From Burkholderiales bacterium (GTDB lineage: Bacteria > Pseudomonadota > Gammaproteobacteria > Burkholderiales > JAEUOS01), in assembly GCA_016790635.1 (NCBI GenBank), contig JAEUOR010000037.1, positions 1 through 64,000 of the forward strand: a stretch of DNA of 64,000 bases, in the 5' to 3' direction. The notes beneath the pieces were generated by a model that did not search any database, was not told the origin of the DNA, and saw nothing but the letters and a program-made list of their open reading frames with translations. The position numbers and the translations under genes are program-made. Below, piece after piece: positions 48,140-57,834 of the stretch (the first letter of the stretch is position 1; each line of letters starts with the position of its first letter).

Positions 48140-50160
48140 TGGCGCTCTTTCCCGCCACGCGCGCCTCCCTCGCTGCCGACCGTGCCGCTGCCGATCTGCC
48201 GGCCAGTCGCGCGGCCATGTTCGCGCTTTTCGCCGCTCTCGTGCCGGTGCTGGGCCCGCACGTATCGCATCTGCCGGGCTGGTGTGTCGCCTTCGCGGGA
48301 CTCATGTTCGCCTGGCGCCTGTGGCTGTCCTGGCGCGAGGACCGCACTCCCGCACGCCTGCCGTCGCGCTGGCTGCTCTTCACCCTGATGCTGCTCGCGC
48401 TCGCAGCGACCATCTATACGCACCGAACCCTCTTCGGCCGTGATGCCGGGGTGACTTTCGTCACGGTCATGCTTTCGCTCAAGCTCCTGGAGACGCGCAC
48501 ACGGCGCGACATCGTCATCGCGATCTTTTTGTCCTATTTCCTGATCCTGACCAACTTCTTCTATTCGCAGTCGATCGCCACCGCCGGCCTGATGCTCATC
48601 GCGCTTGTCCTCATCACCTCCGCCCTGATCGCCGCGCATCGCGATGCCACCAGCCTGGACTACCTGCGTCAGACGCGCCTGGCCGCGACCATCATCGCCC
48701 AGGCGTTCCCGATGATGCTGCTCCTCTTTCTCCTGTTCCCGCGCGTCCAGGGCCCTCTGTGGGGCCTGCCCGCCGATGCGCGCGCCGGTGTCTCGGGGCT
48801 GTCCGACAGCATGTCGCCCGGGCTCATCACGCAACTGTCGCTCTCTGACGGCATCGCTTTTCGCGTCGCGTTTCGCGGGCCCGTGCCGCGCGCATCCGAC
48901 CTCTACTGGCGCGGCCCGGTGCTGTCCGGATTCGACGGCCGCAACTGGCGCGTCGTGCCGGCCGACCCGGAGCGGCCGGCACGCTTCGAAGCCGCCGGGC
49001 CGCCGATCGACTATGAAGTCACGCTCGAGCCGTCCGAAAAGCCCTGGCTCTTCGCCCTCGAGATGCCGACCCGCCTGCCCGAGTACGCGCGCCTGACCGC
49101 TGACCTGCAGCCGGTGACGCAGCGCCCGGTGACCAGCCGCACGCGCTATGAAGCCCGTTCGCACCCCGGCTACCGATCCATCCCCGAGGAGAACGCAGCG
49201 GACCTGGCGCCCTACCTCACGTTGCCGCCGCGCAGCAACCCGCGCACCCGCGAGCTGGTCCTGGGCTGGCTCATGGCGGGCGCAAGCCCGGCCCAGTTGG
49301 TCGAGCGCGCGATGCGCCACTTTCGCGAAGAGGAATTCTTCTACACCCTGGAGCCGCCTCTGCTGGACAACAACGCGGTCGACGAATTCCTGTTCGTCGC
49401 CCGGCGCGGCTTCTGCGAACACTACGCCTCGGCATTCGTGGTCATGATGCGTTCGGCGCGCATCCCGGCGCGCGTCGTCACCGGCTACCAGGGGGGTGAA
49501 GTCAACCCGGTCGACGGGGTCTTCACGGTGCGCCAGTCAGACGCGCACGCATGGGCCGAGGTCTGGCTGCCCAATCGCGGCTGGACGCGCGTCGACCCGA
49601 CCGCGGCGGTCTCGCCGGCGCGCGTCGAGCGCGGCATCGCCGGTGCCCTGCCGCAGCGTTTCGCGCCCCCCCTGCTCGCGCGCTTCGTGGGCGGCTGGAG
49701 CGCCCAATGGCTTTCGAGCGCCCGCTTCCAGTGGGAGGCGCTGGCCAACAAATGGAACCAGTTCGTCCTCAACTACACCCCCGACCGGCAGCGTGAAACC
49801 CTGGAACGCCTGGGCATGAAGACGCCGACCTGGGTGGAGATGGCAGCCGCCATGGCCTTGAGTGTCGGCGGCGTCGGTTTGGCGGTAGCGCTGTGGCTGC
49901 TCAAGACGGCGCGCGAGCGCGACCCCGTCGAACGCGCCTGGCGCGCGGTCGTCAAACGCCTGGCGCGGCGCGGCATCATCCGCGCGAGTGCCGAGGGCCC
50001 GCTCGACTATGGCGCACGCGCCGCCACCCTGCTTTCCCCGCAGGCCGGAGCCGCGATGCGCGCGCTTGCCCGGCGCTACGCGGACCTGCGCTACGGTCGC
50101 GAACGCGACGCCCGGGCGATTGCCGACTTCACGCGCGAGGCGCGCTTGTTCCAGCCATGA
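48139..50160 (+). CDS. TgpA-like membrane transglutaminase-domain protein
   Basis: The 673-residue protein has about six N-terminal membrane helices (residues 25-205), a large periplasmic domain with the transglutaminase/cysteine-protease triad C426 (RRGFCEHYASAF), H470 (SDAHAWAE) and D486 (WTRVDPTA), and one further helix near 575 before a basic cytoplasmic tail. This is the TgpA layout, whose Pseudomonas member is essential. Its ATG overlaps the DUF58 stop by one base (TGATG), and its own stop overlaps the mltB start. Confidence 0.93.
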   Translation: MALFPATRASLAADRAAADLPASRAAMFALFAALVPVLGPHVSHLPGWCVAFAGLMFAWRLWLSWREDRTPARLPSRWLLFTLMLLALAATIYTHRTLFGRDAGVTFVTVMLSLKLLETRTRRDIVIAIFLSYFLILTNFFYSQSIATAGLMLIALVLITSALIAAHRDATSLDYLRQTRLAATIIAQAFPMMLLLFLLFPRVQGPLWGLPADARAGVSGLSDSMSPGLITQLSLSDGIAFRVAFRGPVPRASDLYWRGPVLSGFDGRNWRVVPADPERPARFEAAGPPIDYEVTLEPSEKPWLFALEMPTRLPEYARLTADLQPVTQRPVTSRTRYEARSHPGYRSIPEENAADLAPYLTLPPRSNPRTRELVLGWLMAGASPAQLVERAMRHFREEEFFYTLEPPLLDNNAVDEFLFVARRGFCEHYASAFVVMMRSARIPARVVTGYQGGEVNPVDGVFTVRQSDAHAWAEVWLPNRGWTRVDPTAAVSPARVERGIAGALPQRFAPPLLARFVGGWSAQWLSSARFQWEALANKWNQFVLNYTPDRQRETLERLGMKTPTWVEMAAAMALSVGGVGLAVALWLLKTARERDPVERAWRAVVKRLARRGIIRASAEGPLDYGARAATLLSPQAGAAMRALARRYADLRYGRERDARAIADFTREARLFQP

Positions 50161-51242
50161 CCTCCCGTATCGCCACCGCTCTTTTCATGGCCCTGGCCTT
50201 GCTTGGTCAGATCGTGCCTGCCGACGCCGCGCCGACCCGCTCCGGGCAACGGCAGAAAAATGATGCCCCCTCGCGCGCGGACTTCGGGTCCCGCCCGGAC
50301 GTGCGCGAATTCGTTGCGCAAATGGTCGAGCGTCACGGTTTTGTCGAACGCGAACTCGTCACCGTGTTTACCCGTGCGCGACGCTACCCGGCCATCATCG
50401 ACCTCATCACCCCGCCGGCTGACCCGCGCGTGCGTTCCTGGCAAGCCTACCGCGCGCGCTTTGTCGAACCGGTGCGCATCGATGGCGGTGTCGCGCTGTG
50501 GCAACGCCACGCCGCAGCGCTGGCGCGCGCAGAAGCGCAGTACGGTGTTCCGGCGGAGATCATCGTCGCGATCATGGGCGTGGAGACGGTCTATGGCCGC
50601 AACACCGGCAACTGGCGCGTCATCGACGCCCTGGCGACGCTTGCTTTCGACTATCCGCGGCGCGCGCCCTTCTTTCGCGGCGAACTGGAGAACTTCCTTT
50701 TGTTCGTGCGCGAGCACGACATCGACGTGTTCTCCGTGCAGGGCTCCTACGCGGGCGCGATCGGCATTCCGCAGTTCATGCCCTCGTCGTGGCGCAACTA
50801 TGCCGTCGACTTCAACGGCGACGGGCGCATCGATCTGCGCGGAAGCTTCGAGGACTCGATCGGCAGCATCGCCAGCTTTCTCAAGGGTCATGGCTGGATC
50901 GCCGGTGCGCCGATCGCGTTGCGCGCCGAAGTCAGCGGCACCGCATATCGGGATTTTCTGACGCGGGACATCCTGCCTTCGGTGCCAGCCGGCGAAATTG
51001 GCCGCTACGGTGTGGTCGCGGTCGATCCTGACCGCCTGGTCCCATCGCGCGATACACCTCTCGCACTCATCGATCTGACCACGCCGGATCGCCCGACCGA
51101 GTATCGGCTGGGGTTCACCAACTTCTACGTGATCACGCGCTACAACCGCTCCAGCTTCTACGCAGCGAGCGTGCTGGACCTGGCGCAAGCCATCCGCGCC
51201 GCTCGTGCGCTTCAGGCCGGGAAGACGCCGGTCGAGAGGTAA
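50157..51242 (+). CDS. mltB: Lytic murein transglycosylase B
   Basis: The 361-residue protein has a signal peptide ending ADAA but no lipobox Cys, so it is probably a soluble periplasmic form. The catalytic Glu is E143 in IMGVETVYGRNTG, and SYAGAIGIPQFMPSSWRNYAVDF is the family signature. It cleaves glycan strands to anhydromuropeptides. The ATG overlaps the tgpA stop as ATGA, tying it to the MoxR-DUF58-TgpA set. Its 3' end overlaps the 3' end of cysM on the other strand by 31 bases. Confidence 0.96.
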   Translation: MTSRIATALFMALALLGQIVPADAAPTRSGQRQKNDAPSRADFGSRPDVREFVAQMVERHGFVERELVTVFTRARRYPAIIDLITPPADPRVRSWQAYRARFVEPVRIDGGVALWQRHAAALARAEAQYGVPAEIIVAIMGVETVYGRNTGNWRVIDALATLAFDYPRRAPFFRGELENFLLFVREHDIDVFSVQGSYAGAIGIPQFMPSSWRNYAVDFNGDGRIDLRGSFEDSIGSIASFLKGHGWIAGAPIALRAEVSGTAYRDFLTRDILPSVPAGEIGRYGVVAVDPDRLVPSRDTPLALIDLTTPDRPTEYRLGFTNFYVITRYNRSSFYAASVLDLAQAIRAARALQAGKTPVER

Positions 51243-52114
51243 CGGTCGCCGCGGTCGCAGACGATGAAGACGATCGTTGCGTCATCGACTTCGGCGGCGA
51301 TGCGCAGGGCCACCACGCAGGCGCCGGCGGCGGAGATGCCGCAACAAATGCCCTCCTCGGCCGCCAGGCGACGGCACATGTCCTCGGCATCCGCCTGGCT
51401 GACCGGCTCGATGCGGTCCACGCGAGACTTGTCGTAGATGCGCGGCAGGTAGGCCTCGGGCCATTTGCGGATGCCGGGGATCTGCGACCCCTCGGAGGGC
51501 TGGCAGCCGACGATGGCGACCTCAGGCTTGACCTCCTTCAGGTAGCGCGATACGCCCATGATGGTGCCGGTGGTGCCCATGGCCGAGACGAAGTGGGTGA
51601 TGCGCCCACCGGTAGCGCGCCAGATCTCGGGCCCGGTGGTCTCGAAATGCGCGCGCGGATTGTCGGGATTGGCGAACTGGTCGAGCACGCGCCCGCGCCC
51701 CTCACGCTGCATCTTCTCGGCCAGATCGCGTGCGTACTCCATGCCGCCCTGCGCAGCCGGAATCAGGATCAGCTGCGCGCCGTAGGCGGTCATGCTCTGG
51801 CGTCGCTCCAGGGAGAGGTTGTCGGGCATGATGAGGATCATGCGATAGCCACGCATCGCCGCCACCATCGCCAGCGCGATCCCGGTATTGCCGGAGGTCG
51901 CCTCGATAAGCGTGTCGCCAGGCTTGATCTCGCCGCGCTCCTCGGCACGCGCGATCATCGACAACGCCGGCCGGTCCTTGACCGAGCCGGCCGGATTATT
52001 GCCTTCCAGCTTGCCCAGGATCACGTTGTTGCGTGCGTCACCCGCGCCGCCCGGCACCCGTGCAAGGCGCACCAAGGGTGTGTTGCCAACGGTGGATTCA
52101 AGGCCTGGATACAT
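51212..52114 (-). CDS. cysM: Cysteine synthase B
   Basis: The 300-residue protein makes cysteine from O-acetylserine and sulfide or thiosulfate with PLP. The PLP lysine is K46 in NNPAGSVKDRPAL, and TSGNTGIALAM, AMGTTGTIMGVSRYLKE and the C-terminal CDRGDRYLSTGVF are characteristic of CysM. The ATG at 52114 gives the normal length; an ATG at 52147 would extend it. Its tail overlaps mltB convergently. Confidence 0.96.
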   Translation of the reverse strand: MYPGLESTVGNTPLVRLARVPGGAGDARNNVILGKLEGNNPAGSVKDRPALSMIARAEERGEIKPGDTLIEATSGNTGIALAMVAAMRGYRMILIMPDNLSLERRQSMTAYGAQLILIPAAQGGMEYARDLAEKMQREGRGRVLDQFANPDNPRAHFETTGPEIWRATGGRITHFVSAMGTTGTIMGVSRYLKEVKPEVAIVGCQPSEGSQIPGIRKWPEAYLPRIYDKSRVDRIEPVSQADAEDMCRRLAAEEGICCGISAAGACVVALRIAAEVDDATIVFIVCDRGDRYLSTGVFPA

Positions 52115-52165
52115 GATTCGATGAAGAGCAAAGATAACGGTCATCATAGCCGACGCCAGACGCAG

Positions 52166-52192
52166 AAAAGCCCCGCCATCGGCGGGGCTTTT
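52166..52192. terminator. Rho-independent terminator after the comEA-like gene (A/T tracts on both sides)
   Basis: AAAAGCCCCGCC-ATC-GGCGGGGCTTTT is a perfect 12-base-pair stem with a three-base loop. It lies 22 bases downstream of the comEA-like stop on the minus strand and 52 bases upstream of cysM, separating the two. Confidence 0.9.
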
Positions 52193-52213
52193 CCGGGACC
52201 TGCGTGCGACTGA

Positions 52214-52909
52214 TTACTTCTTCTCGTCTTTCTTGTCGTCCTTCTTGTCGTCTTTCTTGCCGTCCTTCTTGGCGTCGGACTTGGGTGCATCCTTGGCCTT
52301 CTTCTCGTCCTTCTTCTCGTCTTTCTTGTCGGCCTTGGGCGTGTCCTTCTTGGCTTCGGCCTTGGGCGCGTCCTTCTTGGCGTCGGCTTTCGCGTCTGCC
52401 TTGGGTGCGTCCTTCTTCATGTCGGCCTTCGGAGCGTCCTTCTTCGCCTCACTCGCCGGTGCTGCCGCGGGCGACGGGGCGGGGGCGGCGGCCTTGGCAG
52501 CCGGAGCAGGAGCGGGAGCAGGCGCAGGCGCCGCGGGCTTGGCCGCCGGCGCAGGCGCTGCCGCGGGGGCCGGCGCGGGAGCGGCGGCAGGGGCAGGCGC
52601 CGCCTTGGGCGCATCCTTCTTGGCATCGGCCTTGACCGGCGCGGCGCCACCGCCTACGGTGACTGAACCGTCCTTTTTCCATTGGGCGACAGTCTTCTCT
52701 CCAATGCCCTTCACGCGCGCGCCAACATCATCCAGGCTCTTGAACGGGCCGTTCTTCTTGCGTTCCTCGACGATGGCGCGAGCCTTGACTTCGCCCACGC
52801 CCTTGATCGCGTCGAGAGCCTTCTCATCAGCAGAGTTGATGTCGACGGCGGCAAACGCCATGCCGATGCTCATCACGAACGCGACAATTGCCAAAATCAG
52901 CTTCTTCAT
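52214..52909 (-). CDS. ComEA-like helix-hairpin-helix protein with a long Lys/Ala/Pro/Asp tail
   Basis: The 231-residue protein has a signal peptide (1-20, MKKLILAIVAFVMSIGMAFA) and one ComEA-type helix-hairpin-helix unit (22-77: DINSADEKALDAIKGVGEVK then KSLDDVGARVKGIGEKTV), which binds DNA. Then, unlike the short ComEA of most proteobacteria, it has about 145 residues of low complexity: an Ala/Pro segment (101-150) followed by repeated KKDAPKAD-type units rich in Lys and Asp to the end. It should act in the periplasm in DNA uptake or binding. The tail resembles bacterial histone-H1-like or AlgP tails. Terminators lie on either side. Confidence 0.9.
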   Translation of the reverse strand: MKKLILAIVAFVMSIGMAFAAVDINSADEKALDAIKGVGEVKARAIVEERKKNGPFKSLDDVGARVKGIGEKTVAQWKKDGSVTVGGGAAPVKADAKKDAPKAAPAPAAAPAPAPAAAPAPAAKPAAPAPAPAPAPAAKAAAPAPSPAAAPASEAKKDAPKADMKKDAPKADAKADAKKDAPKAEAKKDTPKADKKDEKKDEKKAKDAPKSDAKKDGKKDDKKDDKKDEKK

Positions 52910-52930
52910 ATCCCCTCCTCAATGTCTTGC

Positions 52931-52957
52931 AAAAAGGCGCGAGCCCCGTGCCCGCGC
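52931..52957 (-). terminator. Rho-independent terminator after hldD
   Basis: On the minus strand GCGCGGGC and GCTCGCGC pair over eight base pairs (one G-U), with a five-base loop, then CTTTTTGC follows. It ends 46 to 72 bases after the hldD stop and isolates the ugd-rfaE1-hldD operon from the comEA-like gene. Confidence 0.65.
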
Positions 52958-53002
52958 TTCGCAAGGTCTAACGTCGCGGTCGGCGGCGCGGTTGACCGGG
53001 AT

Positions 53003-54001
53003 TCAACGGGTCCCCGCCCAAGCCTGGAAATACCGCTCGACCCCGGCCTCGACGCTCAGGAATTCCCGGTCGTAGCCCGCCTCGCGCAACGCATTGATGT
53101 CGGCCTGGGTGAAGCTCTGGTATTTGCCCTTGAGAGCCTCGGGGAAGTCGATGTACTCGATCAAGCCCTGGGCCACCGCGGTGCCCAGATCGACCCGCGC
53201 CTTGCCATCGGCCGCGCGGCTGGCGTTGATCGCCGCCAGGGCAACGTCGTTGAACGGCTGGGCACGGCCGGTGCCCAGGTTGAAGATGCCCGAGAGGTCG
53301 GGGTTCTCCAGGAAATACAGATTGACCGCGATCACATCCTCGACCGACACGAAGTCGCGCTTTTGTTCTCCCGCGGCGTAGCCGGCGTGTGCGCCGAAAA
53401 GTCGCACGCGGCCATGCTCGCGGTATTCGTTGAAATTGTGCAGTGCCACCGAAGCCATGCGGCCCTTGTGGGTCTCGCGCGGGCCGTAGACGTTGAAGTA
53501 GCGAAAGCCCGCGATCTGGGTCCCGGCCTCGCCCAGGCGTCGCCGCACGATCTGGTCGAACAGGAACTTGGAATAGCCGTAGACATTGAGCGGCCGCTCG
53601 AATCGGCGCTCCTCGCGGAACTCCGGCCCTGCGCCATACACCGCCGCCGACGATGCATACAGGAACGGCACGCCCTCCTCCGCACACCAGTCGAGCAGCG
53701 CCAGCGAATAGCGGTAGTTGTTCTCCATCATGTAGCGCCCGTCGGACTCCATGGTGTCGGAACAGGCGCCCTGGTGCAGCACGCCATCGACCGCACCGTC
53801 GAAGGCGCCCTCGGCCAAGCGCTCGAGAAAACTCCGCTTGTCGAAATAGTCGGCCAGCTCGCAATCGACGAGATTGGGAAACTTGCCGGCGTGTTCCAGG
53901 TTGTCGACTGCAATCACGTCCTTGATGCCGCGCTCATTGAGGGCGCGCACCAGGTTGGAGCCGATGAAACCGGCTGCGCCGGTCACGATGGTATAGGCCA
54001 T
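53003..54001 (-). CDS. hldD: ADP-L-glycero-D-manno-heptose 6-epimerase
   Basis: The 332-residue short-chain dehydrogenase-type protein has [10 protein letters not shown] for NADP binding and the YxxxK pair Y141/K145 in [10 protein letters not shown]. It also has [30 protein letters not shown] and [11 protein letters not shown], all diagnostic of HldD/RfaD. It epimerises ADP-heptose for the lipopolysaccharide core. It follows rfaE1 by two bases. Confidence 0.98.
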   Translation of the reverse strand: MAYTIVTGAAGFIGSNLVRALNERGIKDVIAVDNLEHAGKFPNLVDCELADYFDKRSFLERLAEGAFDGAVDGVLHQGACSDTMESDGRYMMENNYRYSLALLDWCAEEGVPFLYASSAAVYGAGPEFREERRFERPLNVYGYSKFLFDQIVRRRLGEAGTQIAGFRYFNVYGPRETHKGRMASVALHNFNEYREHGRVRLFGAHAGYAAGEQKRDFVSVEDVIAVNLYFLENPDLSGIFNLGTGRAQPFNDVALAAINASRAADGKARVDLGTAVAQGLIEYIDFPEALKGKYQSFTQADINALREAGYDREFLSVEAGVERYFQAWAGTR

Positions 54002-54003
54002 GT

Positions 54004-54927
54004 TCAGAACAGTTCGTCGGGAGTGACGATCGCGGTGCCGAGCTTGCCGACGACAATGCCGCCTGCGCGATTGGCATACGTGACCGCGTCGGTCAAGGAC
54101 ATGCCTGCGCCGATCAGGACGCCGAGGGTCGCGATCACGGTGTCGCCGGCGCCAGATACATCGAACACCTCGCGCGCCTGCGCCGGCTGATGCAGGGCGC
54201 CGTCTTCGCGAAACAGCGTCATGCCCTCCTCGCTGCGGGTAACCAGGAGCGCGCTCAGGCCAAGACGCTTGCGCAGGTCGCCGGCGCGCCGCGCCAGATC
54301 AGCCTCGGAAACCCAGGCCCCGACGACCTCGGCAAGTTCGGCCCGATTGGGGGTGATCAGGGTCGCCCCCGCATAACGGTCGTAGTCGGCACCCTTGGGG
54401 TCGACCAGCACCGGCTTGCCGGCCGCGCGCGCGGCGCTGATCATGTCGCCGATATGGGTCAGCCCGCCCTTGCCATAGTCGGAAAGAATCACCGAGTCGA
54501 CATTGGCAAGCAGTTCGCGAAACTCGGAGAGCTTGCCCTCGAGCACCTCGTGGCGCGGCATTTCCTCAAAGTCGATGCGCAGGAGTTGCTGCTGCCGGCC
54601 GATCACGCGCAGCTTGATGGTGGTGCTCAGGTGCTGGTCGACATGCAGGGAAGCGCGAATGCCTGCCGCCTGCGCCAGCCGCGCGATGGCCCGCCCGGGG
54701 TCGTCATCACCGACCACCGACAGCAAGGTGGCGGCCGCGCCTAGCGCCGCGGCGTTGCGTGCGACATTGGCGGCTCCGCCCAGGCGTTCCTCGGTGCGCT
54801 CGACCTTGACCACCGGCACCGGCGCTTCCGGGGAGATGCGGTGCACATCGCCGAACCAGTAACGATCCAGCATGACGTCGCCGACGATGAGCACCCGCGC
54901 GCGGCGGGCGGCTTCGCGCGCCTTCAT
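54004..54927 (-). CDS. rfaE1: D-glycero-beta-D-manno-heptose-7-phosphate kinase (HldE kinase domain alone)
   Basis: The 307-residue ribokinase-fold protein has [28 protein letters not shown] and the catalytic [14 protein letters not shown]. It phosphorylates heptose 7-phosphate at C1. The nucleotidyltransferase half that is fused in enteric HldE is missing, which is normal in betaproteobacteria, where a separate gene elsewhere supplies it. Its ATG overlaps the ugd stop (ATGA) and hldD follows at once. Confidence 0.96.
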   Translation of the reverse strand: MKAREAARRARVLIVGDVMLDRYWFGDVHRISPEAPVPVVKVERTEERLGGAANVARNAAALGAAATLLSVVGDDDPGRAIARLAQAAGIRASLHVDQHLSTTIKLRVIGRQQQLLRIDFEEMPRHEVLEGKLSEFRELLANVDSVILSDYGKGGLTHIGDMISAARAAGKPVLVDPKGADYDRYAGATLITPNRAELAEVVGAWVSEADLARRAGDLRKRLGLSALLVTRSEEGMTLFREDGALHQPAQAREVFDVSGAGDTVIATLGVLIGAGMSLTDAVTYANRAGGIVVGKLGTAIVTPDELF

Positions 54928-56282
54928 CCCGCGAAGCCGGCGCGCAGGTCGGGCCTGCCCACCGGGAAGTATTCGAAGCCGCGCGCGCGCACCGCGGTCG
55001 GGTCATACAGGTTGCGACCGTCGAAGATCACGGGCGCCTTGAGAAGCGAGGCAAGCTTGCCAAAATCCGGGCTGCGGAATTCCTTCCACTCGGTGACGAT
55101 CGCCAGCGCATCGGCGCCGGCGACGGCTTCCAGGGGACCCGGGGCGAAGGAAAGGGCCTCGGCTGCCTTGGGATCGCCCGCGAAAGCCCGACGCGCCTCA
55201 TCGATCGCGACCGGGTCATAGGCCACGACTTGCGCGCCGCGCCCGAGCAGGTCGGCGATCAGCACGCGTGCAGGTGCTTCACGCATGTCATCGGTATTGG
55301 GCTTGAACGCAAGCCCCCAGACGGCGATGCGTCGCCCGGCGAGGTCGGCACCGAAGCGATCGACGATCTTGCGCGCCAGCATGGCCTTCTGGGTCTGGTT
55401 GGCCGATTCGACCGCATCGAGGATGCCGGATGCGACACCGGCGTCGCGCGCCGTGCGTTGCAGGGCCTGCACATCCTTGGGAAAGCAGGAACCGCCATAG
55501 CCGCAGCCGGCGTAAAGAAAGTGGTAGCCGATGCGCGGATCGGAGCCGATGCCCTGGCGCACCAGCTCGATGTCGCAACCGAGGCGCTCGGCCAGGTTCG
55601 CCATCTCGTTCATGAACGAGATGCGCGTGGCCAGCATTGCGTTGGCGGCGTACTTGGTGAGTTCCGCCGAGCGCACGTCCATGAAGATGATGCGCTCGTG
55701 ATTGCGCTGGAACGGGGCATACAGCGCGCGCAGCGTGGCGCGTGCGCCCTCGTCGGCAGCGCCGATCACGATGCGGTCCGGCTTCATGAAATCCTCGATC
55801 GCGGCGCCTTCCTTGAGGAACTCGGGATTCGAAGCGACCGAGTATTCGATGACTGTGCCGCGCGCCGAGAGTTCTGCGGCGATCGCCGCACGCACGCGGT
55901 CGGCGGTGCCGACCGGCACGGTCGACTTGTCGACGATGAGCTTGGGTTCGTTCATGTGCCGCCCGATTCCGGCAGCGGCCGCCACGACGTGACGCAGGTC
56001 AGCCGAACCGTCTTCGTCTGGCGGGGTGCCGACGGCGATGAAGAGAACCTCGCCGTGCGCCACAGCGTCTGCCGTGTCGGTCGTGAAGCGCAGGCGTCCT
56101 GCTTCGCGGTTGCGCCGCACCATCTCCTTCAGCCCGGGCTCGAAGATCGGCATGCCGCCACCTTCGAGTACCGCGATCTTGGCCCGATCCACGTCCAGGC
56201 ACACGACATCGTTGCCGACCTCGGCAAAACACGCTCCGGTCACCAGGCCAACGTAGCCGGTGCCGATCATGGTCACTCTCAA
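54924..56282 (-). CDS. ugd: UDP-glucose 6-dehydrogenase
   Basis: The 452-residue protein oxidises UDP-glucose to UDP-glucuronate. It has [15 protein letters not shown] at the N-terminus, [27 protein letters not shown] and the catalytic C266 in [11 protein letters not shown]. Translation seems to start at TTG 56282, because GGAGAA lies five bases upstream and the product then begins [10 protein letters not shown] as in relatives; an ATG at 56270 would cut the first strand. It leads the ugd-rfaE1-hldD set, giving precursors for LPS core or capsule. Confidence 0.97.
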   Translation of the reverse strand: MRVTMIGTGYVGLVTGACFAEVGNDVVCLDVDRAKIAVLEGGGMPIFEPGLKEMVRRNREAGRLRFTTDTADAVAHGEVLFIAVGTPPDEDGSADLRHVVAAAAGIGRHMNEPKLIVDKSTVPVGTADRVRAAIAAELSARGTVIEYSVASNPEFLKEGAAIEDFMKPDRIVIGAADEGARATLRALYAPFQRNHERIIFMDVRSAELTKYAANAMLATRISFMNEMANLAERLGCDIELVRQGIGSDPRIGYHFLYAGCGYGGSCFPKDVQALQRTARDAGVASGILDAVESANQTQKAMLARKIVDRFGADLAGRRIAVWGLAFKPNTDDMREAPARVLIADLLGRGAQVVAYDPVAIDEARRAFAGDPKAAEALSFAPGPLEAVAGADALAIVTEWKEFRSPDFGKLASLLKAPVIFDGRNLYDPTAVRARGFEYFPVGRPDLRAGFAG

Positions 56283-56317
56283 TTCGGTTCTCCGTGCGGC
56301 AATCGCAACCCCGGTCC

Positions 56318-57493
56318 CTAGAACCGGGCGTCACCTTCCTCGATCCGGCGCGGCGAATAGGATTCCCAGCTGCCGCAGCCAGGGCAGCGCCAGAAGAACT
56401 GGCGCGCCTTGAAGTCGCAATTTTCGCACGCATAGCGGGCCATTCTCTGCGCCTGGGCATGCACGAGATTGCGCACCTGGTTCAGATCGGAGACCCGTTC
56501 ACCGGGAGCATCGACGGCCTGCGCTTCGAGCATCCATTCGGCGCCGGCGAGCGAAGGCGACTTGCGCATCTCCTCGCGCACGACGCGCAGCGCCGCCTGC
56601 ACCCCCTGCAACTCCATGGTCAGGCGAAACACCAGTTCCAGGAGGTCCAGGGACGGGTAGCGATCGAGGTAACCGGCCAGGAGCGCCAGTCCTTCCTCGA
56701 CGCGACCTTGCGCACGATGGCTTTCGATGAGCCGCGCACCGGCCAATGCCAGGTAGGCGGGATCCTGGCTTTCGATGGCGCGCCACAGCGTGATGGCCTC
56801 GGCGTGCCGGCCCGCGCGCGCCTCGACGTCCCCCAGTATCAGGTTGGCGCGCACGGCCATGCGATTGACCGCCAGGGCAGCCGCGGCGTCACTCCTGGCT
56901 TCGTCGAACAGCGACTGCGCGAGCTTGCCGGCCGCCGCCTCGCAATGAAACTGCGCGATCTCGCGCTGTCGCGAATGGCCGGAGTCGGACTCGACCTGGC
57001 GCGCCAGGTCGATGGCGCGCGACCAGTTTTTCTCCAACTGCGCGATCTCCAGCAGGAACACCCGCGAACGCGCAGCGAACGGCGTCATCGCGAGCTTGGT
57101 CAGCGTCTCTTCGGCACGGTCGAGCAATCCGGCGCGCAGGTAGTCCTGACCCAGCTCGAACAATGCGCGCAAGCGCTCGCCTTCATCCAGGTCAGACCGA
57201 TTGGCGAGGCTTGAATGCATGCGGATCGCCCGCTCGACTTCACCGCGACGGCGAAACAGGTTGCCAAGGGCGAAGTGCAGCTCGGTGGTTTCCGGATCGA
57301 CCTTGACGACTTCGATGAAGGCGTCGATTGCGCGGTCCGGTTCTTCATTGAGGAGGTGGTTGAGACCGCGGAAGTAGGAGCTCGGCAAGGCGCGCGATTG
57401 CGACAGCACGTGCCGGATGTCAACTCGTGCCGCGCCCCAGCCCAGCGCGAAAAACGCGGGCAGGGCCAGGAGCCACCAGAGTTCGATTTCCAT
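56318..57493 (-). CDS. lapB: Lipopolysaccharide assembly protein B
   Basis: The 391-residue protein has an N-terminal membrane anchor ([18 protein letters not shown]), nine or so TPR-like repeats beginning [20 protein letters not shown], and a C-terminal rubredoxin-like zinc site ([11 protein letters not shown] and WRCPGCGSW). It controls LPS synthesis by presenting LpxC to the FtsH protease and coordinating assembly. The ATG at 57493 gives the standard length. It lies 28 bases downstream of lapA. Confidence 0.97.
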   Translation of the reverse strand: MEIELWWLLALPAFFALGWGAARVDIRHVLSQSRALPSSYFRGLNHLLNEEPDRAIDAFIEVVKVDPETTELHFALGNLFRRRGEVERAIRMHSSLANRSDLDEGERLRALFELGQDYLRAGLLDRAEETLTKLAMTPFAARSRVFLLEIAQLEKNWSRAIDLARQVESDSGHSRQREIAQFHCEAAAGKLAQSLFDEARSDAAAALAVNRMAVRANLILGDVEARAGRHAEAITLWRAIESQDPAYLALAGARLIESHRAQGRVEEGLALLAGYLDRYPSLDLLELVFRLTMELQGVQAALRVVREEMRKSPSLAGAEWMLEAQAVDAPGERVSDLNQVRNLVHAQAQRMARYACENCDFKARQFFWRCPGCGSWESYSPRRIEEGDARF

Positions 57494-57521
57494 CGCCCGG
57501 GGGAGAGTCGGCAGCTCCGGG

Positions 57522-57767
57522 CTAGCGCGCCGCGCCGCGCTCAGCGGGGGGCGCCGCGCGCCGGTTGGCACGCACCAGTCGCGGCAGGAGGGAAAGCGCG
57601 CCTATCACCGCACCGACGGCAAAGAATGCGAACAGGATCAGGGCCAGCGGCGCGGTCCACTCGATGCCGAAGTAGAAACGCAGCGTGACCGGATCGAGGT
57701 TGCGCACGCAAAACAAGAGCAGTACCGCGAACAGGAACACTCTGAGCGCAATGGTCAGAAAGCGCAT
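57522..57767 (-). CDS. lapA: Lipopolysaccharide assembly protein A (DUF1049)
   Basis: The 81-residue protein has two membrane helices (LTIALRVFLFAVLLLFCVRN and APLALILFAFFAVGAVIGAL), linked by the conserved DPVTLRFYFG loop, and a basic C-terminus. It partners LapB in the inner membrane. The start at 57767 was chosen because the family begins MRF-like directly before the first helix; the upstream open frame is a shadow of ihfB. Confidence 0.92.
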   Translation of the reverse strand: MRFLTIALRVFLFAVLLLFCVRNLDPVTLRFYFGIEWTAPLALILFAFFAVGAVIGALSLLPRLVRANRRAAPPAERGAAR

Positions 57768-57786
57768 CGCGGCATCGTCCCTTGGC

Positions 57787-57812
57787 AAAAAAAAGCGGCA
57801 CCCGGGTGCCGC
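57787..57812 (-). terminator. Rho-independent terminator after ihfB
   Basis: On the minus strand GCGGCACCCGGGTGCCGC, a fully palindromic stem, is followed by eight T residues, 23 bases after the ihfB stop. It should end most rpsA-ihfB transcripts before lapA-lapB. Confidence 0.88.
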
Positions 57813-57834
57813 CTGCATGGCGCCGGAACGCGGC

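Noticed and set aside
52230-52460. Direct repeats of GTCCTTCTTGGCGTC type as a possible mobile or array element
   Set aside because: They encode the Lys/Asp tail of the ComEA-like protein in frame.
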